A model generated the notes under the pieces. The model saw only the letters and a list, made by a program, of their open reading frames with translations, did no database searches and had not been told where the DNA came from. Positions 45,241 to 58,388 of a stretch of DNA of 64,000 nt are shown one piece after another (within the stretch, counting starts at the first letter, position 1; the number at the start of each line of letters is the position of its first letter). The stretch is from Saxidomus purpurata (lineage: Eukaryota; Mollusca; Bivalvia; Venerida; Veneridae). A program made the position numbers and the translations under genes. The stretch lies in the NCBI GenBank assembly GCA_022818135.1, contig JAFMSR010000002.1, forward strand, positions 43,286,358 to 43,350,357. The letters run 5' to 3'.

Positions 45241-47387
45241 AACGATCCATATGTATCGCCTGTTCTCCGAAAGGGCCTACCAAAAATGTGACCAATGATT
45301 TTAAAGGAAACAAATAAATATGTTTCCTATCTACACAATGAGCTATAGCAAAGAGTGTTATTTAAAGTATTGAAAGTGACTGACGGACGGACGTTGAGTG
45401 GTAACAGTATACACATACTTATTATATACCTATAAATATTCTGCCAAAAATACAGCCTATATTCAACCATCAAATACAGCCTGACAGAAAAAAATCCGTA
45501 TTGTATGTACGTGCAATACAAATAGCACGGCATAATTTGTAAGAGTGCATTCAATTGGCCCTAAAATGTGCATGATGTTAATAATGTTTATCATGCAACA
45601 GTATTAAATCTGACCGATAACGCCTGTCCGATATTTTAAAATGTTATCACGTCAGTGACATGATAACACTTTGTAACCACGCCCACATTCCGGACTACTT
45701 CCAGTTCAACAATCAGGGGACTCCTCAAGTGCATTCACAGAGAAAAAGTTACCAAAACATGTTACTTATCCTATCATTATTTATTTTCGTTAACAAAACA
45801 TGGTTAATGATGTATTTAGGCCTATTGCATAAAAATACAGCCCAAATAAATGCAGTCAATGATTTAAAACAAACAGCACGGCATCATAAAAATACAAAAA
45901 TGCGTGTAGAATTTTTATTTTTGAAATAAACATATTGTTGTCGGTTTTCATTTTCTTATTTAGATCACTTGCTATCAATCTAAAGCAAGTTTGACGCAAA
46001 ATTTGAGAAAAAGTTGATTTTCATTTTTTTTAATCTCTAATCAATTTTCACAGTAAGTCTGAAATGTCCTGAAACCTATCAGCTACCTATCAAAAGTTTA
46101 CACCGCTAACTTTTCACTCAGCAACTCATAAGTTCCTCGTTTGTTTACAATAAGAATACCCCAGTGTTGTTGTTGAGGAACGCTGCCTTTTTAAAATGTC
46201 TGTGTTTACAATTGGCGTCTTTGCAAATTTGGTTTGCAAAGTAATATAACAAAAAATATGTGTTTGTAATGACGTTATTGTAAGCTTTTTTATGTTTTTT
46301 TTTTTTTGTTCTTTGAAATGTAGACTGGTTCTATTTTTGATGCACATGCAGTTTGAAATAATAAAGTTTTCTTTTCAAATTAATTTTATTCTGTTTTACG
46401 CCTTCTAACAATGTAAAAAATTACTGAAGTTTTGCTTAAATGAATTTAGTAATGTTTTTAAAGGTAATCGGTCGCACTCGCCTTTTCCGACTCTTTATCA
46501 CATGTTATCAAAAGACAGAAGCCTAATATTTCAGAAATAATCTATGACTTGGAGTGCTTTATCGAAATTGAAGCATTCCCCGTAGGCGATGTGCCTAGCG
46601 GAATAATTCACGAGGGCGAACCTTTTTTCAGTTCGGCGGTAATGTGTAAAATAGCATAAATAGTGGCTGTTGGAATTCACTCCCCTATTCGGGCAACCAT
46701 TCAAGATAGCATACATAACTAAATTATACAAACTTATTTTAGTTTAATCATCTTATACATAAAATATAAAAAATACCTGACTGTGACATTATGCAGAAGA
46801 CGTCAGATTCAGAACCTAACAAAGCAGACAATCGATTAAATGCGTACCGTTAATTTGAACTGTACAACGTTTTAACGTGGAGTAATGACGTCAGTGTTAT
46901 GACGTAAACGTTTTCATTCATTGTTTTGTCTGCAGGAATCAAAACATTGTTTGACTGTTAATGCTGAATTTCTTGGCCTTGTTAAAGAAAAGCAAGGTGA
47001 AGGTAAGGCTTACTAGACGTAATCAAAAATAATATTTTAGGTTCTTAAGCAAAACTTTTTCATGCGACTGATGTATTCATACTGATATTATATCTATTTC
47101 TATAGTTCATTTAGTGCTCAGGAGTAAATTAGAAAAGTCGGAAGAAGCTACTTCAATGTTCGAAACCCCGCCTACTTTTCCGAGTGCTTTAATCATATTA
47201 AAGCACTCGAATTGACTGTACAAATATACCGTAGGCATATTAGAATCTCTATTTATACGATGATGTCAATAAATCGACGTCGCACACTATGTATATTTCG
47301 CGCTAAAAAGGGGTTTTCTTAAATTTTATGCATAGCATGTAATTTTAACTTAGTTTATCGCACAGACCAGTGTCAAAATGTATATAA
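45241..47387. other. Intergenic, no gene recognised; contains a dispersed module
   Basis: 46665-46705 carries GGAATTCACTCCCCTATTCG, present in reverse orientation at 60402-60446. A hairpin AATGTTATCA ... TGATAACA occurs at ~45640-45670. CRE-like TGACGTCA at ~46886. Small ORFs unsupported. Confidence 0.4.
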
Positions 47388-47512
47388 TGAAAGGGTTATT
47401 AGTATAGTAATGTGATCCATAAGCCGGATTTGCTCTCTTTGAGGTCGGATCATACTCGTGCTAAGCAAATCCGGCATCCTGGGTCACGTTACTATACTAA
47501 TAACTATTTTAT
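47388..47512. repeat. Fold-back element, ~40-bp arms
   Basis: TTATTAGTATAGTAATGTGA ... AAGCCGGATTTGCT is mirrored by AGCAAATCCGGCAT ... TCACGTTACTATACTAATAA around a ~35-nt loop. No target-site duplication visible. Confidence 0.88.
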
Positions 47513-47849
47513 GCTCAGGTAAGCTTTATAATTCGTTCATGTACACCTTTTCCTGGCGACTGTATTCACTTCGTTTTAATTTGAACTAGTTATAGAATTT
47601 TATAAGCGCTTAATGATAAATTGACTAAAATCATTCCAATTAGTTCAGCTGGAGAGAGAATAAAACAAAGAGCTACAAGAGCACCGTCTCCGACTCTGAA
47701 AATTGCTGGCAATTATTGAAGTTTCTGTTGGGAAACAATTATGAATTTTGATATTTTTTCCTTTTAAAACTGTCGCGGATGAATGTCGAGACAGTACGAG
47801 TCGAGTTCCAACACAGTATAGTGTATTCTATCACGACCAGCGAAATTAT

Positions 47850-49680
47850 AAACCAAAATGAAATTGTAACAGTGTATCTACCGCAAATCCTTATTTTTGC
47901 AGCATGATCAGTTTTCCACAAATTTGTTATTGCAAACCTGTCAGCGAAACGTATAGCCAGCTAATTTAGAACACATAACATTGTCTGGTGACATATTCGC
48001 AGTTAGTCATCAACAGTTCAGTCATACTCTCACTAACAAAGAACGTTGTCATTTGTTTTAAGAGCAGAAATAGTTTCACCGCTATATTACATTGCAAGAT
48101 TGTTTGTCCATGTGACTTTTTTTTATCGATCTACTCGGAGTGCCCGTGAGAACGTTTTACATTGGGCAGATCCGAGTATCTGTTAGTTACATAATGTATC
48201 CGATTCAACTAAATTTGGCAGGCATATTTCATTTTAGTTTAAATTTATTAATTATTATGTTGCTTTATGGCGTGAGAAAACTGTTGACTGTATCATAACT
48301 ATATAAACAATGTACTGTAATTTTCAGGCATCGTCCGCCGTTTAGTTTTTCCTTTGGTGAATTGTCATCCTTTTCCGACATGTTTGCTTACTCTACTGCC
48401 TTCTTCGAATTTAATGCTACCTTTTTGCGTGACACTTTGTTGATATATTTTGTTGACGATATTACGTGACCAACAGTTTTCATACCTCGTTTGGATCCGA
48501 CTTTCTTTACTTTCAACTGAACCGTTTTTACCTTTCCACCATATGAATAACCATCGTCACCTACGACAAATCCTTCAGATATGATGTCTAATTTTGACGG
48601 ATTTTTCAGTTGGCCTCTTGGATGGGAGTTTCCTTTGCTCATACTGTCGTCCTGTACATAATCTATGTCATTTTCGGTCTCGGATTCATAATCAAAGTCA
48701 GTTTCCTCTTCAGTTGGTGTATTCCCATCTTTAAACAGCTCGTTTAGTTTGTCCTTCGTTATTTTTCCACATATTTCACTTTCCGTTTCACTGTCAAACC
48801 ATCTGGTGTCTTTTGGGGCTTTCGCTTGCCTTTTCACGGAGTCCAAATCTATATGAATACCTTCTTTCCGCAGACGAGAAACACGTCTTTGTTGAAGCTC
48901 GTCTTGGCGTTCTTTTAATGATTTAAGTTTTTCCCGAAATTTCTCACGTCTGTCATTACTCTCATCGTTTTGAATATTTAAAATACGAACTAGCTCTTCA
49001 AGGCGGAGATTAACCAATGGTGCGCCTTCACTGTGTGTCGCCATCTAAAGTACAATTTCTCGTTTTCAAATACGTTTTTCCTGAATACTTCAAAAGAGTT
49101 TTCCACCTTTGTCTGGTTTTATTTAATGGACGAAGATACTGCTGAATTAGATTTTTTAACTGTATCATACAAATGCCATTCAAGAACACATTAAAAATTA
49201 AATTATAACCGTTAAGTCATTAAAATGATAACTAAATCACATTAATAAATAGACATATTCACAGCTTTGCACTTTCACGTCCAGAATAACGAGTAATTTT
49301 CTTCACTACCATTTTATTAATTTCGGTCCAAAGTCTAGGTTTCTAGGCACTCCCGTAGAAAATATAGTACCAGTTTACGAGTGAAAGACAGTGGATTAAT
49401 ATCCGCTTTAATTTGTATGCCTTTCATTGAAACATCTTAAAGTATCATTAAAAGATCATAAAATACAAATGATACTATGGTTACTGCTATCCAGGGCAGT
49501 TATTACAGACACAAGAAACGTTTCATATGAATAATTTAATAGGAAAGAGACTACAAGAGCAATATTGCATGCGATAAGCCTACCTCTGTACAGTAGCTGT
49601 TTCTAAAACAAATAAGTTGCCATTTTAGAAAAGAACGCAGTATTTATAATGACACCAATACATATTTTAACGTCTTTTAT
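47850..49680. repeat. Segmental duplication, copy B (~1.8 kb)
   Basis: Partner of 30695-32475. Differs by small indels, including a ~47-nt stretch at ~48140-48190 (TGCCCGTGAGAACG...) that is missing from copy A and forms a hairpin ACTCGGAGTGCCC / GGGCAGATCCGAGT. Confidence 0.93.
48388..49044 (-). CDS. Unrecognised charged coiled-coil-like protein, 218 aa (copy B)
   Basis: Paralogue of the ORF at 31174-31830 with the same start, stop and length. About 28 nucleotide differences by eye over 657 bp, roughly 10 of them synonymous and 16 residues changed. Changes cluster in a short loop (SEEYAVDED to SEGFVVGDD) and in the coiled-coil-like N-terminus (N35K, Q37R, Q41K). This copy has a Cys (ICGKI) where copy A has Arg. 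Both frames remain open, but replacement changes are not scarce, so constraint looks weak or the duplication is recent. No introns; no associated transposase. Function unknown. Confidence 0.65.
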   Translation of the reverse strand: MATHSEGAPLVNLRLEELVRILNIQNDESNDRREKFREKLKSLKERQDELQQRRVSRLRKEGIHIDLDSVKRQAKAPKDTRWFDSETESEICGKITKDKLNELFKDGNTPTEEETDFDYESETENDIDYVQDDSMSKGNSHPRGQLKNPSKLDIISEGFVVGDDGYSYGGKVKTVQLKVKKVGSKRGMKTVGHVISSTKYINKVSRKKVALNSKKAVE

Positions 49681-51039
49681 GTAGCATTACATTAGCGAAA
49701 ATGATATACATTGTACAAGTAATGTAAACAATGCTTTTTATCACGAATATGGAGACACAATTTCAAACTTTTTGGCAAAGATACTTCTTTATTTTTTGTT
49801 TCGGTAACGTTTGACGAAATACAAAATTGCATTCTTGTTATTTTGACAGAACATTGCGTGAATCTGTTATCTGCACAAATAAACTAACAACCTGTGCGTG
49901 TTTGGTGCACGGGCTTGTAAGTTAATCTATGATACCGTAGAAAAGTCATGGTGAACTGTCTTGAAACTTTCGCCATTCTAACAACGTATTTTAACTTGAA
50001 AGTTTAACGGCACTTTTAAAATGTTTAAAGGCAAAATTTGATTAACATTTTTACTTGTGGAAATATGGTTAATATTCTGATTTTCTGACAAGGTTAAGCA
50101 TTATGTCCCAATGAAAATTGTCATATCTGAATATAATATATGGCTTATAGCATACATGGGAAGAAGGTGTTACTGTTAAGCTGTCGGCTTATGGCATGTG
50201 AAATAAACTATAATTTATATATGTGAATTCAATCAAGTTATGTTATGTTATATACATTGTAGTTTTATAAAGGTCCCACCCATAGCAATCAACAAAATAA
50301 AACCTGCTTCCCTTTATATGATTATTCTATGTACGACACGATGGGATTGTTGTCGCGTAAATGCAGAGAGATATCTATAGGGCGACATGTCTTATGTTTC
50401 GTAGGGAACTAATGACAAGCAAGGGATGTGATACACTAGTCGTTTAAGTTGTTTTGGTATACGTCATACCATATGAAATTGTACATAAAGTTAAAAATAA
50501 TAAAGTTTCATGAGGTTCAAATTGGGAATAAAAAAATAGAGTTGTCAATACCTATAGACAATAATAATTAAAACAAATGGGGTTTGAATTATACTGTGTT
50601 AAATACCAAAGAAGGTTTGAGAAAAAACATATTCACAGTCATTTATCGTTGCCCTTTAAAGGAACTCCAATTATGACTACATTAATGCAAATTTATGGGT
50701 AATCATCGTTAAAGTAAACATATCATTACTGAGCATCGAGTCATTTGAATGTCTTTTCTGGAACTGATAATGCCATTGACTTCAATTATTCTAATGGGCA
50801 TTTTGTCTGAGAAAACAATGTTTTTTGAATAAATTTGCATTCTTGTTTTGCAGTACGACACAAACTGCACGCATATCATTCTAATATGTAGAAAATACTC
50901 CCTTGGCTTGGGGTAATGAATATGCATTAATTGATAATAAATACGTCTACAACGTAATTTGGTGAATGGCAAGAAGTGCGGGCATAATAAAATCCAAAGA
51001 AAAAAGAAGTCTGTGAATCAACATATATTATATGTTATT
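49681..51039. other. Intergenic, no gene recognised
   Basis: AT-rich, no repeats of note. ORF 50709-50972 (minus) has no recognisable content and shows no match to the missing SLC5 exons. Confidence 0.35.
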
Positions 51040-51165
51040 AAATAAGTGATTTGGTATTGGCCCTCTTATTTGTCCGAGAGCATTCGTATTTGACCGAGCC
51101 CGGCGGGCGAGGGCCAATACGAGTGCCAGAGGACAAATATCAAACACTCATTTAATGACAATTTT
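51040..51165. repeat. Fold-back repeat, ~55-bp imperfect arms
   Basis: AAATAAGTGATTTGGTATTG ... ATTTGTCCGAGAGCATTCGT on the left pairs with ACGAGTGCCAGAGGACAAAT ... CAAACACTCATTT on the right, centred on CCCGGCGGGC. Confidence 0.8.
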
Positions 51166-51953
51166 ATTGAATAACTAATAAAACTAAAAATGATTCATTT
51201 TTTATAGACTATCATCTTCACTAGCAATAACTCGTCAGAAACAGACAGTAACATGCAGATCTGTAAATAAAAATACCTCTAACATATTCATTTTTGAAAT
51301 AAACATATTGATGTGGGTATTCAATGTTTTAATTGGAGCATTTTTTATCCGTCTAAATGGGTTTTCATGCAGAAATTGATTAGACGTTGATTTTCATTTT
51401 TGCCATTCAATCTTCAAGGCTGACTTCAACAGATTTCAAGATGGCGGCCGTTTTCGTTTTCGAGAAACTAAACATCTGAACGCATCAGCCAGCTCATATT
51501 TCTTAACAGCCAATCATTCGTCAACAATATTTCATTGGACTGGTCCAATTAGTGTCATTGGCCCATTTTATGATAGATCTTACTATTTTATTACTTTGGG
51601 TAGTTAACGAACAATGGTTATTTAATAAATACTAATTTTGTATTACTCAGTGAATATATGATATATGATAATAGTATTTACAGTATAAATAGACACAATA
51701 AAGAGTATTGTCTGCGTTAACCAATCAAATGTATATAGCCCTAGAAAAAACTTCACGCAAGGGTTATATTGTTAACTTTTTCAACTAGTATCAAAAATGA
51801 AGTTTCATCAGTTGACGGTACGCCAGCATACAGCCTCATGAACCATTTTCTTAGCAACTTATCCCGTAGACAGTTTTTGAGTAGTTTCAATGCTTTGAAT
51901 TTTAATTTTTCCATACAATCATTCAAATGCGTTAATTACAATTGCTATCATGA

Positions 51954-52453
51954 NNNNNNNNNNNNNNNNNNNNNNNNNNNNNNNNNNNNNNNNNNNNNNN
52001 NNNNNNNNNNNNNNNNNNNNNNNNNNNNNNNNNNNNNNNNNNNNNNNNNNNNNNNNNNNNNNNNNNNNNNNNNNNNNNNNNNNNNNNNNNNNNNNNNNNN
52101 NNNNNNNNNNNNNNNNNNNNNNNNNNNNNNNNNNNNNNNNNNNNNNNNNNNNNNNNNNNNNNNNNNNNNNNNNNNNNNNNNNNNNNNNNNNNNNNNNNNN
52201 NNNNNNNNNNNNNNNNNNNNNNNNNNNNNNNNNNNNNNNNNNNNNNNNNNNNNNNNNNNNNNNNNNNNNNNNNNNNNNNNNNNNNNNNNNNNNNNNNNNN
52301 NNNNNNNNNNNNNNNNNNNNNNNNNNNNNNNNNNNNNNNNNNNNNNNNNNNNNNNNNNNNNNNNNNNNNNNNNNNNNNNNNNNNNNNNNNNNNNNNNNNN
52401 NNNNNNNNNNNNNNNNNNNNNNNNNNNNNNNNNNNNNNNNNNNNNNNNNNNNN
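51954..52453. other. Assembly gap (500 Ns)
   Basis: Exactly 500 N, a typical fixed-size placeholder, so the true length is unknown. It lies 3' (minus strand) of the truncated SLC5 gene. Confidence 0.99.
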
Positions 52454-52611
52454 CAGTACATTTTTGAAAAGCTCAGAACAAATTGCAGTGCGTATGAAAA
52501 AAACCGACCAGTAAACGTTGCAAAAAGTCCATTGCCAGTAACTCGTCATTAGTTAACAAGGCTTATACCATATACTAAATAAAGCTAAATTGCATTTATT
52601 GTTATTACAAT

Positions 52612-54040
52612 CATGTAGATGTAGATAGATAGTTTATTGAAGAAAAGGTTACAAACCCATGAGTTCCAAGATGGTATACAATTAAATTACAAATAGGCAC
52701 ATAACAAGTCAATGGTGGTTAATTTCATAATCAATACATATATCATATTTCTTACATTATAATAGGTGGGTTATTATAAAAATGTATTGTCTACAGGGCA
52801 AGTAAAAATTCATTAGATTGACAGCATGGAATATTCTTTTACTGTATATGAACATATTTATTTGCATACATCGCCAAAGGATATTCAATAATCATGCATG
52901 TAGAACATTTTCCTTTCCTATTTGAGGAAAAAAAGTGTTAATTATAATAAATTGTTTCTCTTAGTTCGAAAGCCTTGAATACAAAAGTAGACAGTTTTAG
53001 TAATATTTGAATGTTTCCAGATGTTAGCAACTCAACAAACTTTGGAATATTTGGGTGTTTCCAGTAATATTTCTTAATGTACTGCCTCCTGAGGTCTTTG
53101 TAAACTAGACATTCCATTATGAGGTGAAATTCATCTTCAAGAGTGTTGCATATAAGGCTTTCCGTTCATTTCTAGGGATTTTATTTGGTTTATGCCTCTG
53201 CCAGTTTCTATTAGTAATCATGCGCAGATAATCTTAATCTCGTTAATGCGACTCTAAATTTTGAGACTTTTATATTATCCAGATACAGTTTGAAACTAAC
53301 ATCAGAAAATAGTTTGTAAGTGGACGCTCGTGAAGAATCCCTTAAAGATGTTTTCCAATTTTGTATAAAGATGTCTCTAAAACATAGTAAAAAAGTGGTT
53401 CATTCTCACCACCTTGGTTAAGCCATACGTGATAGAATCCAAGGTTTTGTAATAGCAGTTTTACTGATTTGGCCCAGCAGTTTTTATTTGGTCTACACAT
53501 CATATCATTTATCATCATGGTATAAACTTGTTTAATATATTTATTGTTTTCACATTTCAGTAATTTAAACCAAAACTTTATGACTTAAACTAATCTCATG
53601 TTGCGTAAATGTTCTCTTCCTAATTCTTCATATATGAATGAATTTTGAGTTTGTAGTCTAACGCCTAAAACTTCAGTTTACAGAACTGTAAGTGAAAAGT
53701 GTCTAGCTTTTTGGATTCGTTAAAGCCCCACACTTCACAACCATAATTTAAAATGAGAACAATAAGTTTGTCGAAAAGATCTAGTAAATGTGAAACGGAT
53801 AGTACAGTGAACGATTGAACGTAAGTTTTAGTTTGAAAATACCTTTGAGTGCTTGGCCTGACAATGATACATAGGTTTGCGTAAATGACCCTCCAGGTGT
53901 AAATACTATTCCTAAATATGTGAATTCGCTTACAATTTCTATATCGTTATTCCCGTATACAAATCTATAATTTCTTATGTTTCTTCCTTTTTTGAATATC
54001 ATTACTTTCGTTTTATTTACATTAACAACCTATGATGCAA
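52612..54040 (-). mobile_element. Degenerate LINE fragment (RT C-terminal half)
   Basis: Minus strand: VNVNKTKVMIFKKGRN and SEFTYLGIVFTPGGSFTQ (RT palm/thumb), then after frameshifts CNTLEDEFHLIMEC, the same C-X7-H-X4-C ending as the LINE at 34.9-38.1 kb, and LVYKDLRRQYIKKYYWKHP. The catalytic box is not present (5'-truncated). The 3' end is near the GATGTAGATAGATAG repeat at ~52615. Confidence 0.75.
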
Positions 54041-54602
54041 TACAGTCTGTTTGAAGGAAACGTATCACAGACTTTTGAAAGAAATACTTCTTTTAATTTT
54101 ACGATCGTTTTTGCACAGTTAAGGAGAATTTTCTATACCCTAGCACAAAGAGGAGTGTTACATTAATCTTAAGACAGATTTTAAAAATATGTAGGTTCAT
54201 AACTATCCAAACATATCGGTAACAGAAATATATGAACCTTAAGAATATTTCAGCGAATAAAATTAAAGAGAAGACCTACCGATACCTTAACTTTTTACCT
54301 AATTTGTGAACTTGAATCACAGCGCAAAAGAACTCTTACAAATATCAAACAGAACTATTATGGCTACTTGCGTGCAGCAATATGTAGACATATATCATTA
54401 TATCATGTTTGATCTGCATATTATCAACTTCCATTCGTGTCTCTGCATTTATCAGCCCGAACTCTGACATTCAGCATGAATGGCAGACAGTTTTTCCTTA
54501 GATCTACGCCTGTTGCCTGACAAATTGTCAGACAAAATACCGTTGACATTAGGTTAAAACATTTGTTTTTCAGTACGTACGGTAGTAAGTTCTTTAACTT
54601 AC

Positions 54603-57600
54603 ATCTGCGCATCTTTAAGTGTTCCGCAACTGAGAGAACGCTGAACTTGAGCCTGGTTTGTACCATAGACGCTACCCCATAGGAAGGAACTGCCGATAGT
54701 CAGTGCCCAAAAACTGTGGCGTACTCCAGGGTCTACACGGAAACTGAAACACATAGCATCAAATTCATGTTAAGGTGTCGGAAAGTCAGTGAAAACAAAT
54801 ACCGTTACACTAAAAATACATTATAAAGGGACAGTTCTGTAATTAAAGGTGTAGATTTTCATTATCATAATTTCACAGATTCTGTTTCGTTATACGGAAA
54901 CTGAAACACATAGCATCAAATTCCTGTTAAGGTGTCGGCAAGTCAGTCAAAACAAATTTCACAGATTCTGTTTGGTTATAACGCTCACATTATACTTACT
55001 CGTCAAAGTATACCCTTTCATTTTCTTTAGCAATTTTCCAGGCGTTAGCGAAACCACCCATTTCTATACAGCCTTGAATAAGCGTTGCTAGGAGACCGAT
55101 GATCATCATAGTTGTTTGAAATGTATCCGTCCATAACACCGCCTTCATACCTCCCTGAAAAAAAACGTTGTACTTTTGATATTCATTTCTACTGGTAATT
55201 TGTAGCGGTACCTAAAATGCATATGTCTTTTAACGTATGTCGTTTGTTTTATAGTGCATATAATTGATTTGAAATACGGAAATTAGAAAAAAAGAATTTC
55301 CCATGAAGCTTTGGTACTTAATTTTACCTGGACAATCAGAGCATACGTGTATATACAGTCCGGAGACAAACGTTCGTAATTTCGGCATACCCTATAACCA
55401 ACAGTCCTCAGATTTATTTTCTCTAAAATGTGTAAAGTGGTCTTTAAAATGAACATAAACTAATGTTAATACATTTTTCCTAAGAACACAACTATAATTA
55501 TCAAAAATGTCTCTTTTAGTTCATATTATGGCAGTATAGATATATTAGCAAGAAAGATGTTTTACCCGCGAAACTGATCGCTATTTGTACGAAAACATTT
55601 TTAAAATCGAAAGTACATGCTTTACATTATATTGCATTATTTTCTTCAATGGTATTGTAAAAAATAGGAAACTCTTTCTGACAACGCATTTTGTGAGGAA
55701 GGGACAAAAATAATCATGTATGAAAGAAAGGTATACGCCAACGCTGTTTTAGAGAAGATAGGACACAGGTCTATCAATATTCTGCTCTGAATTCATTCTT
55801 CTATGAGTATTTAAAGTGCTCCAGTGACTTTAATTTCTCTATTGTTCTTGTTCATATACATACCACTGCTGTGTAAATTGTACAAAGGCTTCCGACTGAT
55901 ACAATAGCTCCCCACAGAGACAGTCCGGTCACTGAAAACATTATAACTGATTAAAGAAAACAGACATTTTGTAAAATAATGGCGACTGAGAGCCTTGTAA
56001 AGTAATAAGAACAGAAGTCACTCATAATTACTGAAGTTTCTTTAAATATTTGTCAGACTGAAAATGGTATTTATGCTAAAGAAGGCTAAAGTTGTTTGGT
56101 TTGACAGGATATTGTTTCGTTGCATTTAGTACGATATGGTGTTCCGTTGTGTCATCTGTGCAGGTTTTTGCCTTTTACACGAAAGTCACAGATGCGAAAA
56201 CCCCGAAATACGACAAAGCAAAGTAAATCAAAGCGCTGTTGGCACTGAAGGTATAAGGCCTATATATGGCTTGGTGGAAATTAACGCCGCATCATCTTTT
56301 GAATGAATTGTATTTCAATGTCTTTATTTTGTGACATCCCTGTACGTATATTATACATATTTTCAAAAGAAATTATTATTTTTGACATGATCTGTATAGT
56401 GAATATATATGTAATCGTTCGTGAAGTTTTCAGTGAAATAACATCATAAATTTGAAAAGATCAAACTACCAACTCTTATATCGAGCTCCGTACGTTCTGA
56501 AAATATCACTTTTCCGTGATATGCATAATGGTTATCTTCCGTAATCAGCGTAAGTTGACATTATGGTAGCACACTCCTAATCGGTACTATTTCAATCCTT
56601 GATAAACGTAATACCGGTATTTTCATAATCTACAACTGGTAACTGACAAGTGTGCAAAATTTGAAGACATTTCATCGTTTGATTAAATAGAGGATAATTG
56701 TTGGTTTCGTAATGTTTCACCGAGTGGGCACCAAAAGTGATATTTTCACGAGTGGCGCAGCCATCTATCTCATTTTTGACTAAATAGTAAATTGGCTTGC
56801 CATATGTCCGCTTTCTGGTAATTCATTTAGCAATTGCAATAATGTAACATAAATTAGAATGAACAAAATACCTGCGTTGAGTGCTAAAGATGGTCCATAG
56901 AGTACGATTGACATATAAATGATCTGAAAGACAAAATACAAAATTACAGTAAATGGAGGGTAACATGACAGTTCAGTGACGTAACGGAAGAGTCCACTTT
57001 TAATGTGCAAGTACACTGGATCTGTATGAAGACTAAAACATTTCCTTTCCGCTCGATCAACCCTTTTTGTAAATGAACTTTTATACACACAAAATGTATG
57101 TTACGTCACTATTACATTATCTTGAATGTACAGTAGTGTGAGAAGTAAATCTGGCTATTAATATAACACAATCTGCAGAACCAGTATTTATTTTTACAGC
57201 ATCAAAAGCAAATAGTATTTATAACAGAGCTCACAAATAGTATTTATTACAGAGTTCACTCTGTAAACAACTTTTTTAGACTGTTGATGTGCCTTTATAA
57301 CAAACATAATTATTCACAAACGCTACATGTACTATTACGATTAAAGTATTATCTTAACTACGTAGCAGACGGGTTTTTTTTCTCCATATTGTTACGCTAT
57401 ACTAATAAGTTATTACTATAAGTAATGTGTGACAGTTTTTTGACATCCATACTAAATGCTGACTTTCATTTTTCAAAGCGTAAACTTAGCAATACATGTA
57501 CCTAAATTGAACAAACATATTTTATATGACATATTGTAACATACCATTTGTAGAGAAAAGATGCACGTGCCCAGCAGACGGACGCCTCGGCTGAACCTTT

Positions 57601-58388
57601 TCTCAAGATACTGGAAAACAAAGAGTTTTTTTTTATTTATTTCTTAAAACGCAAACATTGGGCCATTAGAATAAGGATCATAAATGCGACTACAAAACTC
57701 TCATTTGATGAAAACGCGTGTTAGGTCAGACTAAGCTTTAGAAATGGCGACAAGATCCTTGAAATCTGTCCCTTGGAAGTTATATGTCTTGAAACTATGT
57801 TAAAAACCATTTCCATATGGAGACCATCCTCAGAATAAAGGACACCTGTCAGCAAATACCGATGTAGCTCTTTTGAGTCAACGGTCTTTATTAACAGGTC
57901 TAAGTGTACTTTGCACTCTGAATATGTAACAAATTCAACTTGAGAAGGTTAGTATCGAACACAAGGGTTCAAGTCAAACGTCATCTAAGATGATTGAAAT
58001 TATTGCTTTCACTTACCTCATAACAACTTGTTAGCCGTAGTCTGTAAAAGATAGGGACGTATACATGTGCCGCCAGCCCGACGGCGCCGGCATAAGAAAG
58101 TCCAATCCACCAGTACATCGTCCCGTAATTATACATTTCTGCCGGTGTTCCTAGTAGAGTTATCGCCGACATAAAACTTGCCAAAAGGGACATAGAAACT
58201 GGTATGAAATTCATTTTACCGCCGGCTAGAAGGAACAGTTTAGTATCCGAAATCTTGCGGTCCTTTATGGCGTAAAAAAATCCGATAAATGTTGAAATAG
58301 CCAGTGTAGCTCCAAAAATAACATAGTCAACGATTGAAAATGTATTTTTCTCTCCTGTTTCAAAACTGTAACTCCTTCCAGACGACAT
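54603..58388 (-). CDS. SLC5 sodium-coupled transporter (SMCT/SMVT-like), first six exons
   Basis: Plasma-membrane symporter that uses the sodium gradient to import small organic anions (monocarboxylates in SLC5A8/A12, biotin/pantothenate in SLC5A6); substrate not inferable here. Exons, all in phase: 58388-58017, 57610-57545 (YLEKRFSRGVRLLG), 56923-56872 (IIYMSIVLYGPSLALNA), 55931-55864 (VTGLSLWGAIVSVGSLCTIY), 55154-55000 (GGMKAVLWTDTFQ), 54743-54603 (RHSFWALTIGSSFLWG, VYGTNQAQVQRSLSC). About 284 aa, covering roughly TM1-TM7 of the 13-TM LeuT-fold family. Exon 1 has TM1 (VDYVIFGATLAISTFIG), LLAGGKMNFIPVSMSLLASF and LGTPAEMYNYGTMYW, diagnostic for the SMCT/SMVT branch. Exon 6 ends at a good GTAAGT donor in phase 2, but no next exon is found down to the LINE relic and the N-gap, so the 3' half is missing, displaced or unassembled. 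Confidence 0.88.
56686..56766 (+). mobile_element. MITE-like family, copy 4 (left arm only)
   Basis: AATAGAGGATAATTGTTGG, CACCGAGTGGGCACCAAAAG and TTTTCACGAGTGGCGCAGCC match the first arm of the 20935 copy and stop at the centre of its fold-back. In SLC5 intron 3. Confidence 0.82.

Noticed and set aside
51769..52552. ORFs of 180-232 aa across the N run
   Set aside because: Made of undetermined bases; assembly gap.
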